Source: Methylotenera_A sp031381645
GTDB taxonomy: Bacteria; Pseudomonadota; Gammaproteobacteria; Burkholderiales; Methylophilaceae
DNA length: 64,000 bases
Assembly (NCBI GenBank): GCA_031381645.1
Contig: JANMYB010000027.1
Span: forward strand, 1 to 64,000
Reading direction: 5' to 3'
Part shown: piece by piece, positions 8,623 to 17,733 of the stretch
How the letters are laid out: the number at the start of each line of letters is the position of its first letter
Position numbering within the stretch: position 1 is the first letter of the stretch
Notes under the pieces: generated by a model
Told to the model about the DNA's origin: nothing
What the model saw: the letters and a program-made list of their open reading frames with translations, nothing else
The model's database searches: none
Translations under genes and position numbers: made by a program

Positions 8623-10029
8623 ATGGCAGGAAAAACGCTTTACGATAAATTATGGGATTCGCATGTGGTGCATGAAGATGCAGACGGCACATGCTTGATT
8701 TACATCGACCGACATTTGGTGCATGAAGTCACCAGCCCGCAAGCCTTTGAAGGCTTGCGTATGGCGGGTCGCAAGGCATGGCGTAACAGCAGTATTGTGG
8801 CGAATCCTGACCACAATACGCCGACTAAAGATTGGGATAAAGGCATCGAAGACCCAGTTTCACGTCTGCAAGTGGAGACGCTTGATAGCAACATCAAGGA
8901 ATTTGGCGCGTTGGTATATTTCCCGTTTAAAAATATCAATCAAGGCATTATCCATGTGATTGGCCCAGAACAAGGTACGACTTTGCCTGGCATGACCGTA
9001 GTTTGCGGCGATTCACATACCAGCACACACGGCGCATTTGGTGCGTTGGCGCACGGTATTGGCACGTCGGAAGTTGAGCATGTATTGGCGACACAAACCT
9101 TAATTGCTAAAAAATCTAAGCGCATGTTGGTAAAAGTTGATGGCAAATTAGGCGCTGGCATTACCGCCAAAGATGTCGCTTTGGCCATTATCGGCAAAAT
9201 CGGCACGGCGGGTGGTAATGGCTTTGCGATTGAGTTTGGCGGCGAAGTGATACGTGCGCTTTCGATGGAAGGCCGCATGACTATTTGCAATATGGCGATT
9301 GAAGCAGGTGCGCGTGCAGGCATTATCGCGCCAGATGAAAAAACCGTGGCTTACCTAAGCGACCGCAAGTACGCGCCAAAAGGTGCGGATTGGGACAACG
9401 CCGTGGCCTACTGGAGCACTTTGCATACTGAACCTGACGCGGTATTTGATGCGGTGGTAGAATTGCATGGCGAAAAAATTGAGCCGCAAGTGACTTGGGG
9501 TACATCGCCTGAACAAGTAGTGCCGATTGGTGGGTGCGTGCCAGACCCAAAGCAGGAGAAGGATGCAACTAAACGTACTAGCATTGAAAACGCCTTAAAG
9601 TACATGGGCTTAACTGCAAATACGCCAATTGAAGAAATTAAGCTTGATAAAATATTTATTGGCTCATGCACTAATTCGCGTATTGAAGACTTGCGTGCCG
9701 CAGCCATTGTGGCAAAAGGCAAAAAAGTCGCCAGTAGCATCGCGTTGGCAATGGTGGTGCCAGGCTCTGGTATCGTCAAGCGTCAAGCTGAAGAAGAAGG
9801 TTTGGATAAGATATTTTTAGACGCAGGTTTTGAATGGCGCGAGCCAGGTTGCAGCATGTGTTTAGCTATGAACGCCGACAGATTAAGTCCAGGGGAGCGT
9901 TGCGCATCTACATCAAACCGCAATTTTGAAGGCCGCCAAGGCCAGGGTGGGCGCACACATTTAGTTAGTCCCGCCATGGCCGTTGCTGCGGCGATTGCAG
10001 GACATTTTGTTGATGTGCGCAGCTTGTAA
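8623..10029 (+). CDS. leuC: 3-isopropylmalate dehydratase, large subunit
   Basis: A 468-residue aconitase-superfamily protein that isomerises 2- to 3-isopropylmalate with LeuD. The three [4Fe-4S] cysteines are in GSCTNSR (C349) and PGCSMC (C410, C413). The motif VVCGDSHTSTHGAFG is at about 127-140. AAGGAGTAGGGG upstream is a strong ribosome-binding site. leuD follows after 12 bases. Confidence 0.96.
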   Translation: MAGKTLYDKLWDSHVVHEDADGTCLIYIDRHLVHEVTSPQAFEGLRMAGRKAWRNSSIVANPDHNTPTKDWDKGIEDPVSRLQVETLDSNIKEFGALVYFPFKNINQGIIHVIGPEQGTTLPGMTVVCGDSHTSTHGAFGALAHGIGTSEVEHVLATQTLIAKKSKRMLVKVDGKLGAGITAKDVALAIIGKIGTAGGNGFAIEFGGEVIRALSMEGRMTICNMAIEAGARAGIIAPDEKTVAYLSDRKYAPKGADWDNAVAYWSTLHTEPDAVFDAVVELHGEKIEPQVTWGTSPEQVVPIGGCVPDPKQEKDATKRTSIENALKYMGLTANTPIEEIKLDKIFIGSCTNSRIEDLRAAAIVAKGKKVASSIALAMVVPGSGIVKRQAEEEGLDKIFLDAGFEWREPGCSMCLAMNADRLSPGERCASTSNRNFEGRQGQGGRTHLVSPAMAVAAAIAGHFVDVRSL

Positions 10030-10041
10030 AAGGAATGAAAA

Positions 10042-10680
10042 ATGAAAGTATTTACCCAATTAAACGGCTTAGTTTGCCCGATAGACCGCGCCAATATTGA
10101 TACCGACGCGATTATTCCAAAACAGTTTTTGAAATCGATTAAACGTTCTGGTTTTGGTCCTTATTTGTTCGATGAATGGCGCTATACTAACCACGGCGAG
10201 CCAGGAATGGACTGTAGCACGCGCCCACTTAATTCCAGTTTTGTGCTGAATCAGCCGCGTTATCAAGGTGCGCAAATTATGCTAGCACGTGAAAACTTTG
10301 GTTGTGGATCAAGCCGTGAGCATGCCCCCTGGGCGATTGAAGATTATGGTTTTCGCGTAATTATTGCCGCCAGTTTTGCCGATATTTTCTTTAATAATTG
10401 CTATAAAAATGGCATGTTGCCGATTGTTGCTAGCCACGTGATGGTGGATAAGTTATTTAAAGAATGCCAAGAAAATGTTGGCTATAAATTGGGTGTGGAT
10501 TTACCGTCACAAACCGTTACGCTGCCATCTGGCGAATCTTTTGGTTTTGAAATCAACGCGACATCTAAGCATAATTTGCTCAATGGCTTGGACGAAATTG
10601 GTTTAACGCTTTTGCACGCGGATAAAATTAAAGCATTTGAAACCAAACATCAATCGTCACAACCTTGGTTATTTATCTAA
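10042..10680 (+). CDS. leuD: 3-isopropylmalate dehydratase, small subunit
   Basis: A 212-residue swivel domain partner of LeuC. Recognised by DRANIDTDAIIPKQFL near the N-terminus and the substrate-loop motif NFGCGSSREHAPWA. Typical betaproteobacterial length. It lies between leuC and leuB with 12- and 16-base gaps, so it is one transcription unit. Confidence 0.96.
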   Translation: MKVFTQLNGLVCPIDRANIDTDAIIPKQFLKSIKRSGFGPYLFDEWRYTNHGEPGMDCSTRPLNSSFVLNQPRYQGAQIMLARENFGCGSSREHAPWAIEDYGFRVIIAASFADIFFNNCYKNGMLPIVASHVMVDKLFKECQENVGYKLGVDLPSQTVTLPSGESFGFEINATSKHNLLNGLDEIGLTLLHADKIKAFETKHQSSQPWLFI

Positions 10681-10696
10681 ATAAAAGGAAGTTTGA

Positions 10697-11764
10697 ATGA
10701 AAATCGCAGTTTTGCCAGGCGACGGCATTGGGCCAGAAATTATCGCGCAAGCGCTTCGCGTCTTAAATGTATTGAAAAAAGAAGGCATGCCTTTGGAGTT
10801 TACAGAAGCGCCATTAGGTGGCCAAGCGTATGATCAGTATGGTCATCCATATCCAGAGTTTACGCAAATAATCTGTCGCGATGCAGATGCTGTGTTGCTT
10901 GGCGCGGTTGGTGGTCCGCAGTACGATAATTTAGATCGACCATTGCGCCCAGAGCGCGGTCTGTTGGGTATTCGCAAAGATTTAGGTTTATTTGCAAATC
11001 TGCGCCCAGCGGTACTGTTTCCTGAGCTCGCTAATGCTTCAACCTTGAAGCCAGAAGTAGTTTCAGGCTTGGATATTATGATTGTGCGCGAACTCACCGG
11101 TGATATTTATTTCGGCCAACCGCGTGGTATGCGCGTGAATGAACATGGTGAGCGCGAAGGCTATAACACCATGGTGTATATGGAGTCTGAAGTGCGCCGC
11201 ATTGCGCATGTGGCGTTTGATATCGCGATGAAACGTAACAAAAAGCTGTGCTCTGTGGATAAAGCTAACGTGCTTGAAACCACTGAATTTTGGAAAGAAA
11301 TCGTCATTGACGTAGCCAAAGAATATCCAGAGGTTGAGTTAACGCACATGTATGTAGATAACGCCGCCATGCAGCTGATTCGCAACCCGAAACAGTTTGA
11401 CGTGATGGTAACAGGCAATATTTTTGGTGACATTTTGTCGGACGAAGCTTCGATGCTCACTGGCTCAATCGGAATGCTGGCTTCGGCTTCGTTGAATGAA
11501 ACAAAAAAGGGTTTATACGAGCCTTCGCACGGTTCTGCGCCTGATATTGCGGGCAAAAACTTGGCGAATCCAATCGCGACGATACTTTCTACCGCGATGA
11601 TGTTACGTTATACGTTTGACAATGAAGCGACCGCACAACGTATCGAAAATGCAGTGAAAAAAGTGCTAGCTGATGGTTATCGCACAGGTGACATTTTTGA
11701 GGCTGGCATGAAAAAAGTAAGTTGCAGCGAGATGGGTGACCAAATCGTCTTGGCGACGCAGTAA
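10697..11764 (+). CDS. leuB: 3-isopropylmalate dehydrogenase
   Basis: A 355-residue NAD-dependent decarboxylating dehydrogenase, the third leucine enzyme. It begins MKIAVLPGDGIGPEI and shows RPERGLLGIRK, the conserved VRELTGDIYFGQPRG, and the metal/substrate segment GNIFGDILSDEASMLTGSIGMLASAS. GSAPDIAGKNLANPIA binds NAD. Preceded by AAAAGGAAG. Complete. Confidence 0.96.
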   Translation: MKIAVLPGDGIGPEIIAQALRVLNVLKKEGMPLEFTEAPLGGQAYDQYGHPYPEFTQIICRDADAVLLGAVGGPQYDNLDRPLRPERGLLGIRKDLGLFANLRPAVLFPELANASTLKPEVVSGLDIMIVRELTGDIYFGQPRGMRVNEHGEREGYNTMVYMESEVRRIAHVAFDIAMKRNKKLCSVDKANVLETTEFWKEIVIDVAKEYPEVELTHMYVDNAAMQLIRNPKQFDVMVTGNIFGDILSDEASMLTGSIGMLASASLNETKKGLYEPSHGSAPDIAGKNLANPIATILSTAMMLRYTFDNEATAQRIENAVKKVLADGYRTGDIFEAGMKKVSCSEMGDQIVLATQ

Positions 11765-11805
11765 TATATAAAATACTTAACGTATAGAAAATATGAGGAT
11801 TAAAA

Positions 11806-12117
11806 ATGGCACAATTTGATAATGTAAGTGTAAAAAAGAAAGCCAACGTTTACTTTGATGGTAAATGCGTGAGTCATACGGTGATGTTTCCAAATGGCAC
11901 GCGCAGTACCATCGGCGTGATTTTCCCGAGCTCGCTGACGTTTAACACGCAAGCGCCCGAGCTTATGGAGATTAATTTGGGTAGCTGCAAAGTACGTTTA
12001 AAAGGCGAAGAAAACTGGAAAGCTTATGGCGCGGGCGAGAAGTTTACCGTGCCAGGTAACTCAAGTTTTGATATTGAGGTAACAGAAACGCTCGATTATG
12101 TTTGCCACTTTGAGTAA
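11806..12117 (+). CDS. ppnP: Pyrimidine/purine nucleoside phosphorylase (PpnP, DUF1255)
   Basis: A 103-residue cupin-fold protein. FPNGTRSTIGVIFPSSLTF and the ending YVCHFE match the PpnP/YaiE family, which phosphorolyses nucleosides to base plus ribose-1-phosphate. GAGGA lies upstream of the ATG. It follows leuB by 41 bases but is functionally unrelated to it. A copy of the dispersed repeat begins just after its stop. Confidence 0.9.
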   Translation: MAQFDNVSVKKKANVYFDGKCVSHTVMFPNGTRSTIGVIFPSSLTFNTQAPELMEINLGSCKVRLKGEENWKAYGAGEKFTVPGNSSFDIEVTETLDYVCHFE

Positions 12118-12123
12118 AATAGA

Positions 12124-12162
12124 CTTCCTGGAAGCCTCATAGATATTGGCTTTTAGGGCAGT
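12124..12162 (-). repeat. Dispersed palindromic repeat, copy 1 (minus orientation)
   Basis: The reverse complement reads TGCCCTAAAAGCCAATATC, then TATGAGGCTTCCAGGAAG. It is closest to the copy at 44863-44898 (CCAATATCYATGAGGCTTCCAG shared). It lies between ppnP and the YajQ gene, directly before a TATAAT-like element at 12166-12171. Confidence 0.65.
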
Positions 12163-12202
12163 GTGTATAATCCAAAGTTATTTAGTATTAAAGGGACTTG
12201 AT

Positions 12203-12697
12203 ATGCCAAGCTTTGATATTTCCTCTGAAGTTGATATGGTCGCATTAAAAAATGCGATTGATACCGCGGGTAAGCAAATTACTAATCGCTATGACTTTAA
12301 AGGCACTTCTGCCAAAGTTGAGCTGAATGAAAAAGACAATTCGATCACGCTCTTCGGTGATAACGATTTTCAGCTTGACCAAATTAAAGATATTTTGTTG
12401 CCAGGCATGGAGAAAAAAGAGCCAGATTCTACCAAGCGCTTGGAGCACAAAGATGTCCAAAAAATTGGCGGAAATAAAGTCAAGCAAGAGCTGAAAATTC
12501 GTGCTGGTATTGACGCTGAGCTTGCTAAGCGTATTGCTAAATTGATTAAAGATTCTGGTATGAAAGTACAAGCGAGCATTCAGGGTGACGAAGTGCGGGT
12601 GAATGGCGCCAAGCGTGATATGTTGCAGGATGCAATTGCGTTTGTGAAGAAAAATGTGACGGATTTTCCACTGAAATTTGGCAATTTTCGTGATTAA
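12203..12697 (+). CDS. YajQ-family nucleotide (c-di-GMP)-binding protein
   Basis: The protein begins MPSFDISSEVDMVALKNAID, the standard YajQ start, and contains NRYDFKGTSAKVEL and the ending DFPLKFGNFRD. Length 164 residues. The frame is open upstream to 12146 but that part (MAFRAVCIIQ...) is unrelated to the family. AAAGGGAC sits 9 bases before the ATG at 12203, which settles the start. YajQ proteins carry two ferredoxin-like folds; some bind cyclic di-GMP and act as transcription cofactors. That role is known from relatives and is not shown here. Confidence 0.93.
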   Translation: MPSFDISSEVDMVALKNAIDTAGKQITNRYDFKGTSAKVELNEKDNSITLFGDNDFQLDQIKDILLPGMEKKEPDSTKRLEHKDVQKIGGNKVKQELKIRAGIDAELAKRIAKLIKDSGMKVQASIQGDEVRVNGAKRDMLQDAIAFVKKNVTDFPLKFGNFRD

Positions 12698-12720
12698 AAA
12701 AACTTAGAATTATAGGAAAT

Positions 12721-12858
12721 ATGATGACAAAAAAGATGATGGTCGTATTGTTTGCATTAGCGCTGGTGGCTTTTAATTTAGCGGCTTGCAACACGGTGCA
12801 TGGTGTTGGTCAAGATGTTGAAAAAGCGGGTGAGGCGATTAAAAAGTCAACACAATAA
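12721..12858 (+). CDS. Entericidin-like small lipoprotein
   Basis: A 45-codon gene (MMTKKMMVVLFALALVAFNL...). A hydrophobic signal segment ends in a lipobox NLAAC, giving a mature lipoprotein of about 23 residues (NTVHGVGQDVEKAGEAIK). The small mature domain with GVGQDVEKAGEAI is the hallmark of the EcnA/EcnB entericidin family, whose members in betaproteobacteria commonly sit in or near the leu genes. ATAGGAAAT precedes the start. ATG 12724 is an equally possible start. Confidence 0.85.
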   Translation: MMTKKMMVVLFALALVAFNLAACNTVHGVGQDVEKAGEAIKKSTQ

Positions 12859-12880
12859 TGATTGAGTTTGGAAGCGAGAA

Positions 12881-13996
12881 ATGATGAAAAGGGTTGGATT
12901 TGTTGGTTGGCGTGGCATGGTGGGCAGTGTGCTCATGCAGCGCATGATGGAAGAAAATGATTTTGCGCTTATTGAGCCGCAATTTTTCACGACTTCGCAA
13001 ACCGGCGGCGCTGCGCCAAAAGTGGGCAAAGATGCGCCTGCGCTAAAAGATGCCAACAACATTATCGAACTGCAAAAAATGGACATCATCGTTACCTGCC
13101 AAGGTGGTGATTACACCAGCGATATATTCCCTAAATTAAAAGCTGCAGGCTGGGCTGGGCATTGGGTAGATGCAGCTTCAACGCTTAGAATGAGCGCAGA
13201 GGCAGTGATTATTCTCGACCCAGTGAATATGCAAGTGATTGAGAATGCGCTAGCTAAAGGTGGAAAAGTTTGGGTGGGTGGTAATTGCACAGTTTCACTC
13301 ATGCTAATGGCGTTGAATGGCTTATTTAAAGCCAATTTAATTGAGTGGGTGACCTCTATGACTTACCAAGCAGCTTCTGGCGCGGGTGCACAGAATATGC
13401 GTGAGTTGCTCAACCAGATGGGCAAGGCTCACAGAGTTGCCAGCGAATTTTTAAAGGATCCAGCTTCGGCGATATTGGATATCGACCGCGAAGTGGCGGG
13501 AGCTCTCCGCGATGCCTCGTTTCCAACAGCAAACTTTGGCGTGCCGTTGGCGGGTAGCTTGATTCCGTGGATAGACAGTGATTTAGGCAACGGTCAAAGC
13601 AAAGAGGAATGGAAAGGCGGCGTGGAGACTAATAAAATATTAGGCCGAAGCGACAAGCCAATTCCTATCGATGGCCTGTGCGTGAGGGTAGGCGCGATGC
13701 GCTGCCACAGTCAGGCTCTTACTATCAAGTTAACAAAAGATGTACCGTTAAATGAAATACACCAAATGTTGGCTGAGGCAAACGCTTGGGCAAAAGTCAT
13801 TCCTAACGAGCGCCAAGCCAGCATGCGCGAGCTGACGCCTGCAGCCGTAACAGGTAAACTAAATGTGCCAGTCGGGCGTTTACGTAAATTGAATATAGGT
13901 AATGAGTATTTATCAGCATTTACGGTAGGTGATCAGCTACTTTGGGGTGCTGCAGAGCCGTTGCGCCGCATGTTGCGTATACTGACTACACACTAA
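12881..13996 (+). CDS. asd: Aspartate-semialdehyde dehydrogenase
   Basis: A 371-residue NADP-dependent enzyme of lysine, threonine and methionine synthesis. The N-terminal GFVGWRGMVGSVLMQRM binds NADP; the catalytic cysteine is in GGNCTVSLML (C136 counted from the first Met); QAASGAGAQNMREL and the substrate motif RVGAMRCHSQALT follow. This is the gammaproteobacterial-type long form. ATG 12881 and ATG 12884 are adjacent; either may start. It precedes fimV, as is usual in betaproteobacteria. Confidence 0.95.
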   Translation: MMKRVGFVGWRGMVGSVLMQRMMEENDFALIEPQFFTTSQTGGAAPKVGKDAPALKDANNIIELQKMDIIVTCQGGDYTSDIFPKLKAAGWAGHWVDAASTLRMSAEAVIILDPVNMQVIENALAKGGKVWVGGNCTVSLMLMALNGLFKANLIEWVTSMTYQAASGAGAQNMRELLNQMGKAHRVASEFLKDPASAILDIDREVAGALRDASFPTANFGVPLAGSLIPWIDSDLGNGQSKEEWKGGVETNKILGRSDKPIPIDGLCVRVGAMRCHSQALTIKLTKDVPLNEIHQMLAEANAWAKVIPNERQASMRELTPAAVTGKLNVPVGRLRKLNIGNEYLSAFTVGDQLLWGAAEPLRRMLRILTTH

Positions 13997-14043
13997 AACG
14001 TGGCTGTTTGGTGAAATCGTTGAAAAAAACCAACACTATTCAC

Positions 14044-14071
14044 TTACAATCACATAGCTACTGAATATAAT
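14044..14071 (+). promoter_or_regulatory. Candidate sigma-70 promoter for fimV
   Basis: TTACAA (14044-14049), a 16-base spacer and a perfect TATAAT (14066-14071) lie about 80 bases before the fimV start. A second TATAAT at 14133-14138 has no good -35 and would place the transcript start almost at the start codon. Confidence 0.5.
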
Positions 14072-14150
14072 GTGTGTTATGAGCTTGCATCTCTAACTGA
14101 TTGATGTTATTTTTGTTATTGCAAGATTTTAGTATAATAAGGGTGGAATA

Positions 14151-17015
14151 GTGCATAACTCAAAATTAAAGCGAATAACCGTTGCCTTATGCATGGCGTT
14201 GGTGCCAATTTCAGTGTTTGCTGCGGGCTTGGGCAGACTCAATGTCATGTCAGGACTGGGTGAACCACTTAAAGCAGATATAGAATTAATCTCGGTAACA
14301 CCTGAGGAGATGAGTAGCATTACGGCTGCAGTCGCGTCTGAAGAAGCTTATGCGATTCAAGGCATTGAAAAACCAGCCTCACATAGCACTATCAAGGTTG
14401 ATGTTGCCAAAAACGCTGCTGGTGCCCCCATTTTAAAACTTAAATCGGCTCAGCCTATCAGTGAGCCGTTTTTGGATATGCTCATTCAAGTCGATTGGGC
14501 ATCTGGTCGCTTATTACGCGAATACACCGTGTTGTTAGATCCGCCAGGCTACACTGGTGAGGCTGATGCAAGCGCACAAACTGCACAAGCGCCCGTGATA
14601 AGTGCTGGCGAGAACATGCCCAGCGAGAATGCTGCCAGTCAAAACAATACTAATAATGAATCGATGGCAACTGCGCCATCAACTGTAAAAAAAACCAGTA
14701 AAAAAAGTACTGCTAAACCTGTTGCCGATGTGGCAAATCAAGAGCTGATGCCAGCTGGGGATGCTTCGGGTCAAGAGCATTTGACGCAAAGCGGTGATAC
14801 TTTAGGTAAAATTGCCCGCGAAATGAAGCCAGAAGGTATTAGTCTTGAGCAGATGCTAGTTGGCTTGTATCAGGCGAATCCAGACGCCTTCCAAAGCAAC
14901 AATATGAATAGACTTAAGGTAGGGCAAATCATTCGTCCGCCTTCAGAAGAAGAGTTAAACGCAATAACGCGTAAAGAGGCTTCTAGCGAAATCAAAGTTC
15001 AAACCGCCGATTGGAATGCTTATCGCAATAAATTAGCGGGCATGGTGGCAGACGCTACGCCAACTGACTCGGAAGCAAGTACGCAGTCGGCAGGTGGTAA
15101 AATTAAAAGTGCTGCAGAAGATAAATCAATGCCAGCGGCCACTGGGCCAAAAGATGTCGTAAAACTTTCTGCTGGAGATGCGGCGGCGGCAAAAGCGAGT
15201 GCAGAAAATATCAAATCGTTACAAGATAAAATTACTGCCTTACAAGAAGAAGCCACAGCGCGTGAAAAAAGCGTAAAAGAAGCACAAGATAGAACTGCTT
15301 CGTTAGAAAAACAAATTGAAGATATGCAAAAGCTTTTAGCGATGAAAAATGGCGCGATGGCAGATTTGCAAAAACAGGCTGAAGCGCAAGCTGCAGCGGA
15401 CAAGAGCGCAGCAGAGGCGAATGCCGTAAAGCCTTCGGCTGAAGTGCCAAATGATAAGCCTATGGAAGCTGCACCTGTCGCGACAGAGTCAGCAAAACCA
15501 GAAGCAACGACGCCTGCTGAAAAACCTAAGGTAAAGCAAGCACCAGTGCCTGAGCCAGCCCCAGAGCAAGGTTTGTTGAGCGGTATGTTAGACAGTCTAG
15601 ACTTAGGTATTCTTGCACCAGCTGGTGGCTTGCTAGCTTTGTTAGGAGGCGGTTGGTTATATTTACGTAAAAAACGCGAAAAAAGTCTGGCTGATTTTGA
15701 ACAAGGTATCATGACTTCAGGCGGCTTGAAAGCCAATACGGTATTCGGCAACACCGCAAGCGCAAGCGTAGATACTGGCGATACATCATTTTTAACTGAT
15801 TTCTCTCAAAGCGCTAATGGTGGCATGATAGACACTAACGATGTTGATCCGATTGCGGAAGCGGAAGTTTACATGGCCTATGGGCGTGATGCGCAAGCGG
15901 AAGAAATCTTAAAAGATGCAATTTCTAAAGAGCCAAAACGTTATGAATTGCATTTGAAGCTACTAGAAATGTATGCCGCAAGTAAAAACATGTCGGCGTT
16001 CGAGACAATTTCTGGCGAGCTATACACCACGCTGGGCACAGAAGATCCAACCTGGGCGAAAGTGGCAGAAATTGGTATTAAGTTAGAGCCGAACAATCCA
16101 CTATATCAAGCTGGTAGTAAACCTGCTGGGACTGATGCTAAAGTCATGGAGACTGAAGCTAAAGCCCCAGAAGATATTACGCAACAAGACAAAACAGACG
16201 ATAAATTAGACGCTAACGACTTCTCAGATTCACCCCTAGCAGCAGAAAAAGATTTAGATTTCTCATTTGATAATGATACCTTGACGCAAGGTTTCGTCCC
16301 AACTGGCGTAAGCAATGAGCTTGACATGGATTTAGGAAAATCAGAATCTGAAGACTTGGTTGCTTCTGCAGTAACAGAAACGCCTGCTGACGCGGGTATG
16401 GATTTTAATTTGGGCGACTTAAATCCTGTTACAGAAGCGCCTGCGCAGGCTGCAGAATCGTTTGGTAATACAATGCCTAGTTTGGATGTTTCAACATTTC
16501 AAGCACCGCAGTTCATGCCAGAAGCGATGTCTGAGGCTGCCGATTCATCTACATTCGGCGAAATGACTTCAGGTAATCTAGAATTTCCGCAAATAGACGC
16601 GCCACAGGCGGAGGGTGTGCTAGATATTAGTGACGAAGTCATAGAGTCTGCGTCTGGCATTACAAATAATTTTAGTTTTGACGTGCACACTATACAGCCA
16701 GAAGCTGCTAGTTTTAAAGATACAGATGTGCGTGAGCCAAACGCATTTGATTTAACAACGATTGATTTGGAATTAAATGACAAAGTAGATAATGTTGCTG
16801 AAGTGGCTAATTTGGAGGACATTGCCCCTATAGTTGAAAAATCAGCATCCTCAGCACAAGAGCCGATTGAAGTTGAAACCAAATTAGATTTAGTGGCGGC
16901 TTATATTGAAATGGATGACAAAGAAGGCGCAAAAGAACTGTTAGATGAAGTAATTAAAGAAGGTGGCACTGGTCAGCGTAAGCGTGCTGAAGAACTATTG
17001 GCAAAACTGGCTTAA
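14151..17015 (+). CDS. fimV: FimV/HubP-type pole-organising protein
   Basis: A 954-residue envelope protein starting at GTG 14151 (AAGGGTGG 6-10 bases upstream). Order of parts: signal peptide (1-25, cut near VFAAG), FimV N-terminal domain (GLGRLNVMSGLGEPLKADIELISV, 26-132), linker, peptidoglycan-binding LysM (about 208-262, SGDTLGKIAREM...), Ala/Lys-rich coiled coil (about 350-425), one membrane helix (about 490-508), then a long acidic cytoplasmic region. It ends with the FimV C-terminal motif (LVAAYIEMDDKEGAKELLDEV). Relatives organise type IV pili and polar proteins. Its place next to truA and trpF is the conserved betaproteobacterial one. Confidence 0.92.
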   Translation: MHNSKLKRITVALCMALVPISVFAAGLGRLNVMSGLGEPLKADIELISVTPEEMSSITAAVASEEAYAIQGIEKPASHSTIKVDVAKNAAGAPILKLKSAQPISEPFLDMLIQVDWASGRLLREYTVLLDPPGYTGEADASAQTAQAPVISAGENMPSENAASQNNTNNESMATAPSTVKKTSKKSTAKPVADVANQELMPAGDASGQEHLTQSGDTLGKIAREMKPEGISLEQMLVGLYQANPDAFQSNNMNRLKVGQIIRPPSEEELNAITRKEASSEIKVQTADWNAYRNKLAGMVADATPTDSEASTQSAGGKIKSAAEDKSMPAATGPKDVVKLSAGDAAAAKASAENIKSLQDKITALQEEATAREKSVKEAQDRTASLEKQIEDMQKLLAMKNGAMADLQKQAEAQAAADKSAAEANAVKPSAEVPNDKPMEAAPVATESAKPEATTPAEKPKVKQAPVPEPAPEQGLLSGMLDSLDLGILAPAGGLLALLGGGWLYLRKKREKSLADFEQGIMTSGGLKANTVFGNTASASVDTGDTSFLTDFSQSANGGMIDTNDVDPIAEAEVYMAYGRDAQAEEILKDAISKEPKRYELHLKLLEMYAASKNMSAFETISGELYTTLGTEDPTWAKVAEIGIKLEPNNPLYQAGSKPAGTDAKVMETEAKAPEDITQQDKTDDKLDANDFSDSPLAAEKDLDFSFDNDTLTQGFVPTGVSNELDMDLGKSESEDLVASAVTETPADAGMDFNLGDLNPVTEAPAQAAESFGNTMPSLDVSTFQAPQFMPEAMSEAADSSTFGEMTSGNLEFPQIDAPQAEGVLDISDEVIESASGITNNFSFDVHTIQPEAASFKDTDVREPNAFDLTTIDLELNDKVDNVAEVANLEDIAPIVEKSASSAQEPIEVETKLDLVAAYIEMDDKEGAKELLDEVIKEGGTGQRKRAEELLAKLA

Positions 17016-17030
17016 CAAGTGCTATATATA

Positions 17031-17056
17031 AAAACCGAGCTTAGGCTCGGTTTTTT
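17031..17056 (+). terminator. Intrinsic terminator after fimV
   Basis: AAAACCGAGC and GCTCGGTTTT form a 10-bp perfect stem with a TTAG loop, and the T-run continues after it. It starts 15 bases after the fimV stop. Confidence 0.9.
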
Positions 17057-17100
17057 ATTTTCCGCTAATCATTTTAGTTAAATTCGAATAAAATGCCGCT

Positions 17101-17733
17101 ATGTTTGCAATAAACGTTATTACACAACTGCTCAGCTTTTTTTTATTAGCAATCATTGTTAATCAATTGAATTTAAATGTATTAATTGCCTCATTATTAT
17201 TTTTTATAACAATCATTCTATACACTAAGGTACAGCAATTTTTGCGCACAATAAAAAAATTCAATTGGTTATTTCTGGCGATGATTCTCATTTTTTCCTT
17301 CAACACGCCAGGCGAACATTTAGCTAATTGGCCATTCGCAATCAGTCCAACTTACGAAGGTTTTACAGCGGGCCTTACACAAATTTTAAGAATCGCATTG
17401 ATGCTGGCGGCTTTATCTTTGATTTTGGCTGCGAATACTAGGCAGCAGCTTATATCTGGCTTTTATTTTATTTTTTCTCCGCTCAAATACTTGGGTTTTG
17501 AAGTGGAGCGTTTTGCAGCGCGGTTATGGCTTACGCTGAATTATGTGGAGCAGCAGCGCGACAACCGTGTGCGTCAAGATTTATCTAGCCGATTGAAAGA
17601 AATGACCAATATAAAGTCGAATCAAGATAGTGATGAAATTGAAGTTGCCTTTAAAGTACCGCAATTTAATTTGGCTGATTATTTGGTGATTATGTTACTA
17701 ATAGTTTTTCTTACTTTCAGTGTGGTTTTCTAA
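17101..17733 (+). CDS. EcfT/CbiQ-like transmembrane protein
   Basis: A 210-residue protein with about five membrane helices in the N-terminal 150 residues and a soluble loop after them. RFAARLWLTLNYVEQQRDNRVRQD resembles the coupling-helix region of ECF-transporter T components (CbiQ family). No A-component ATPase or S-component lies nearby, so the transport role is uncertain. Its stop TAA overlaps the truA ATG by one base (TAATG), showing coupling. Relatives occupy the same place between fimV and truA in other betaproteobacteria, as far as I recall. Confidence 0.65.
   Translation: MFAINVITQLLSFFLLAIIVNQLNLNVLIASLLFFITIILYTKVQQFLRTIKKFNWLFLAMILIFSFNTPGEHLANWPFAISPTYEGFTAGLTQILRIALMLAALSLILAANTRQQLISGFYFIFSPLKYLGFEVERFAARLWLTLNYVEQQRDNRVRQDLSSRLKEMTNIKSNQDSDEIEVAFKVPQFNLADYLVIMLLIVFLTFSVVF

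Noticed and set aside
12146..12202. Upstream extension of the YajQ reading frame
   Set aside because: The extra 19 residues are unlike the family, and a good ribosome-binding site precedes ATG 12203.
14133..14138. Second TATAAT just before fimV
   Set aside because: No acceptable -35 element, and a transcript from it would start at or after the ribosome-binding site.
15020..15754. 244-codon minus-strand frame opposite fimV
   Set aside because: Ala/Ser-rich antisense of the FimV low-complexity region; no ribosome-binding site or family match.
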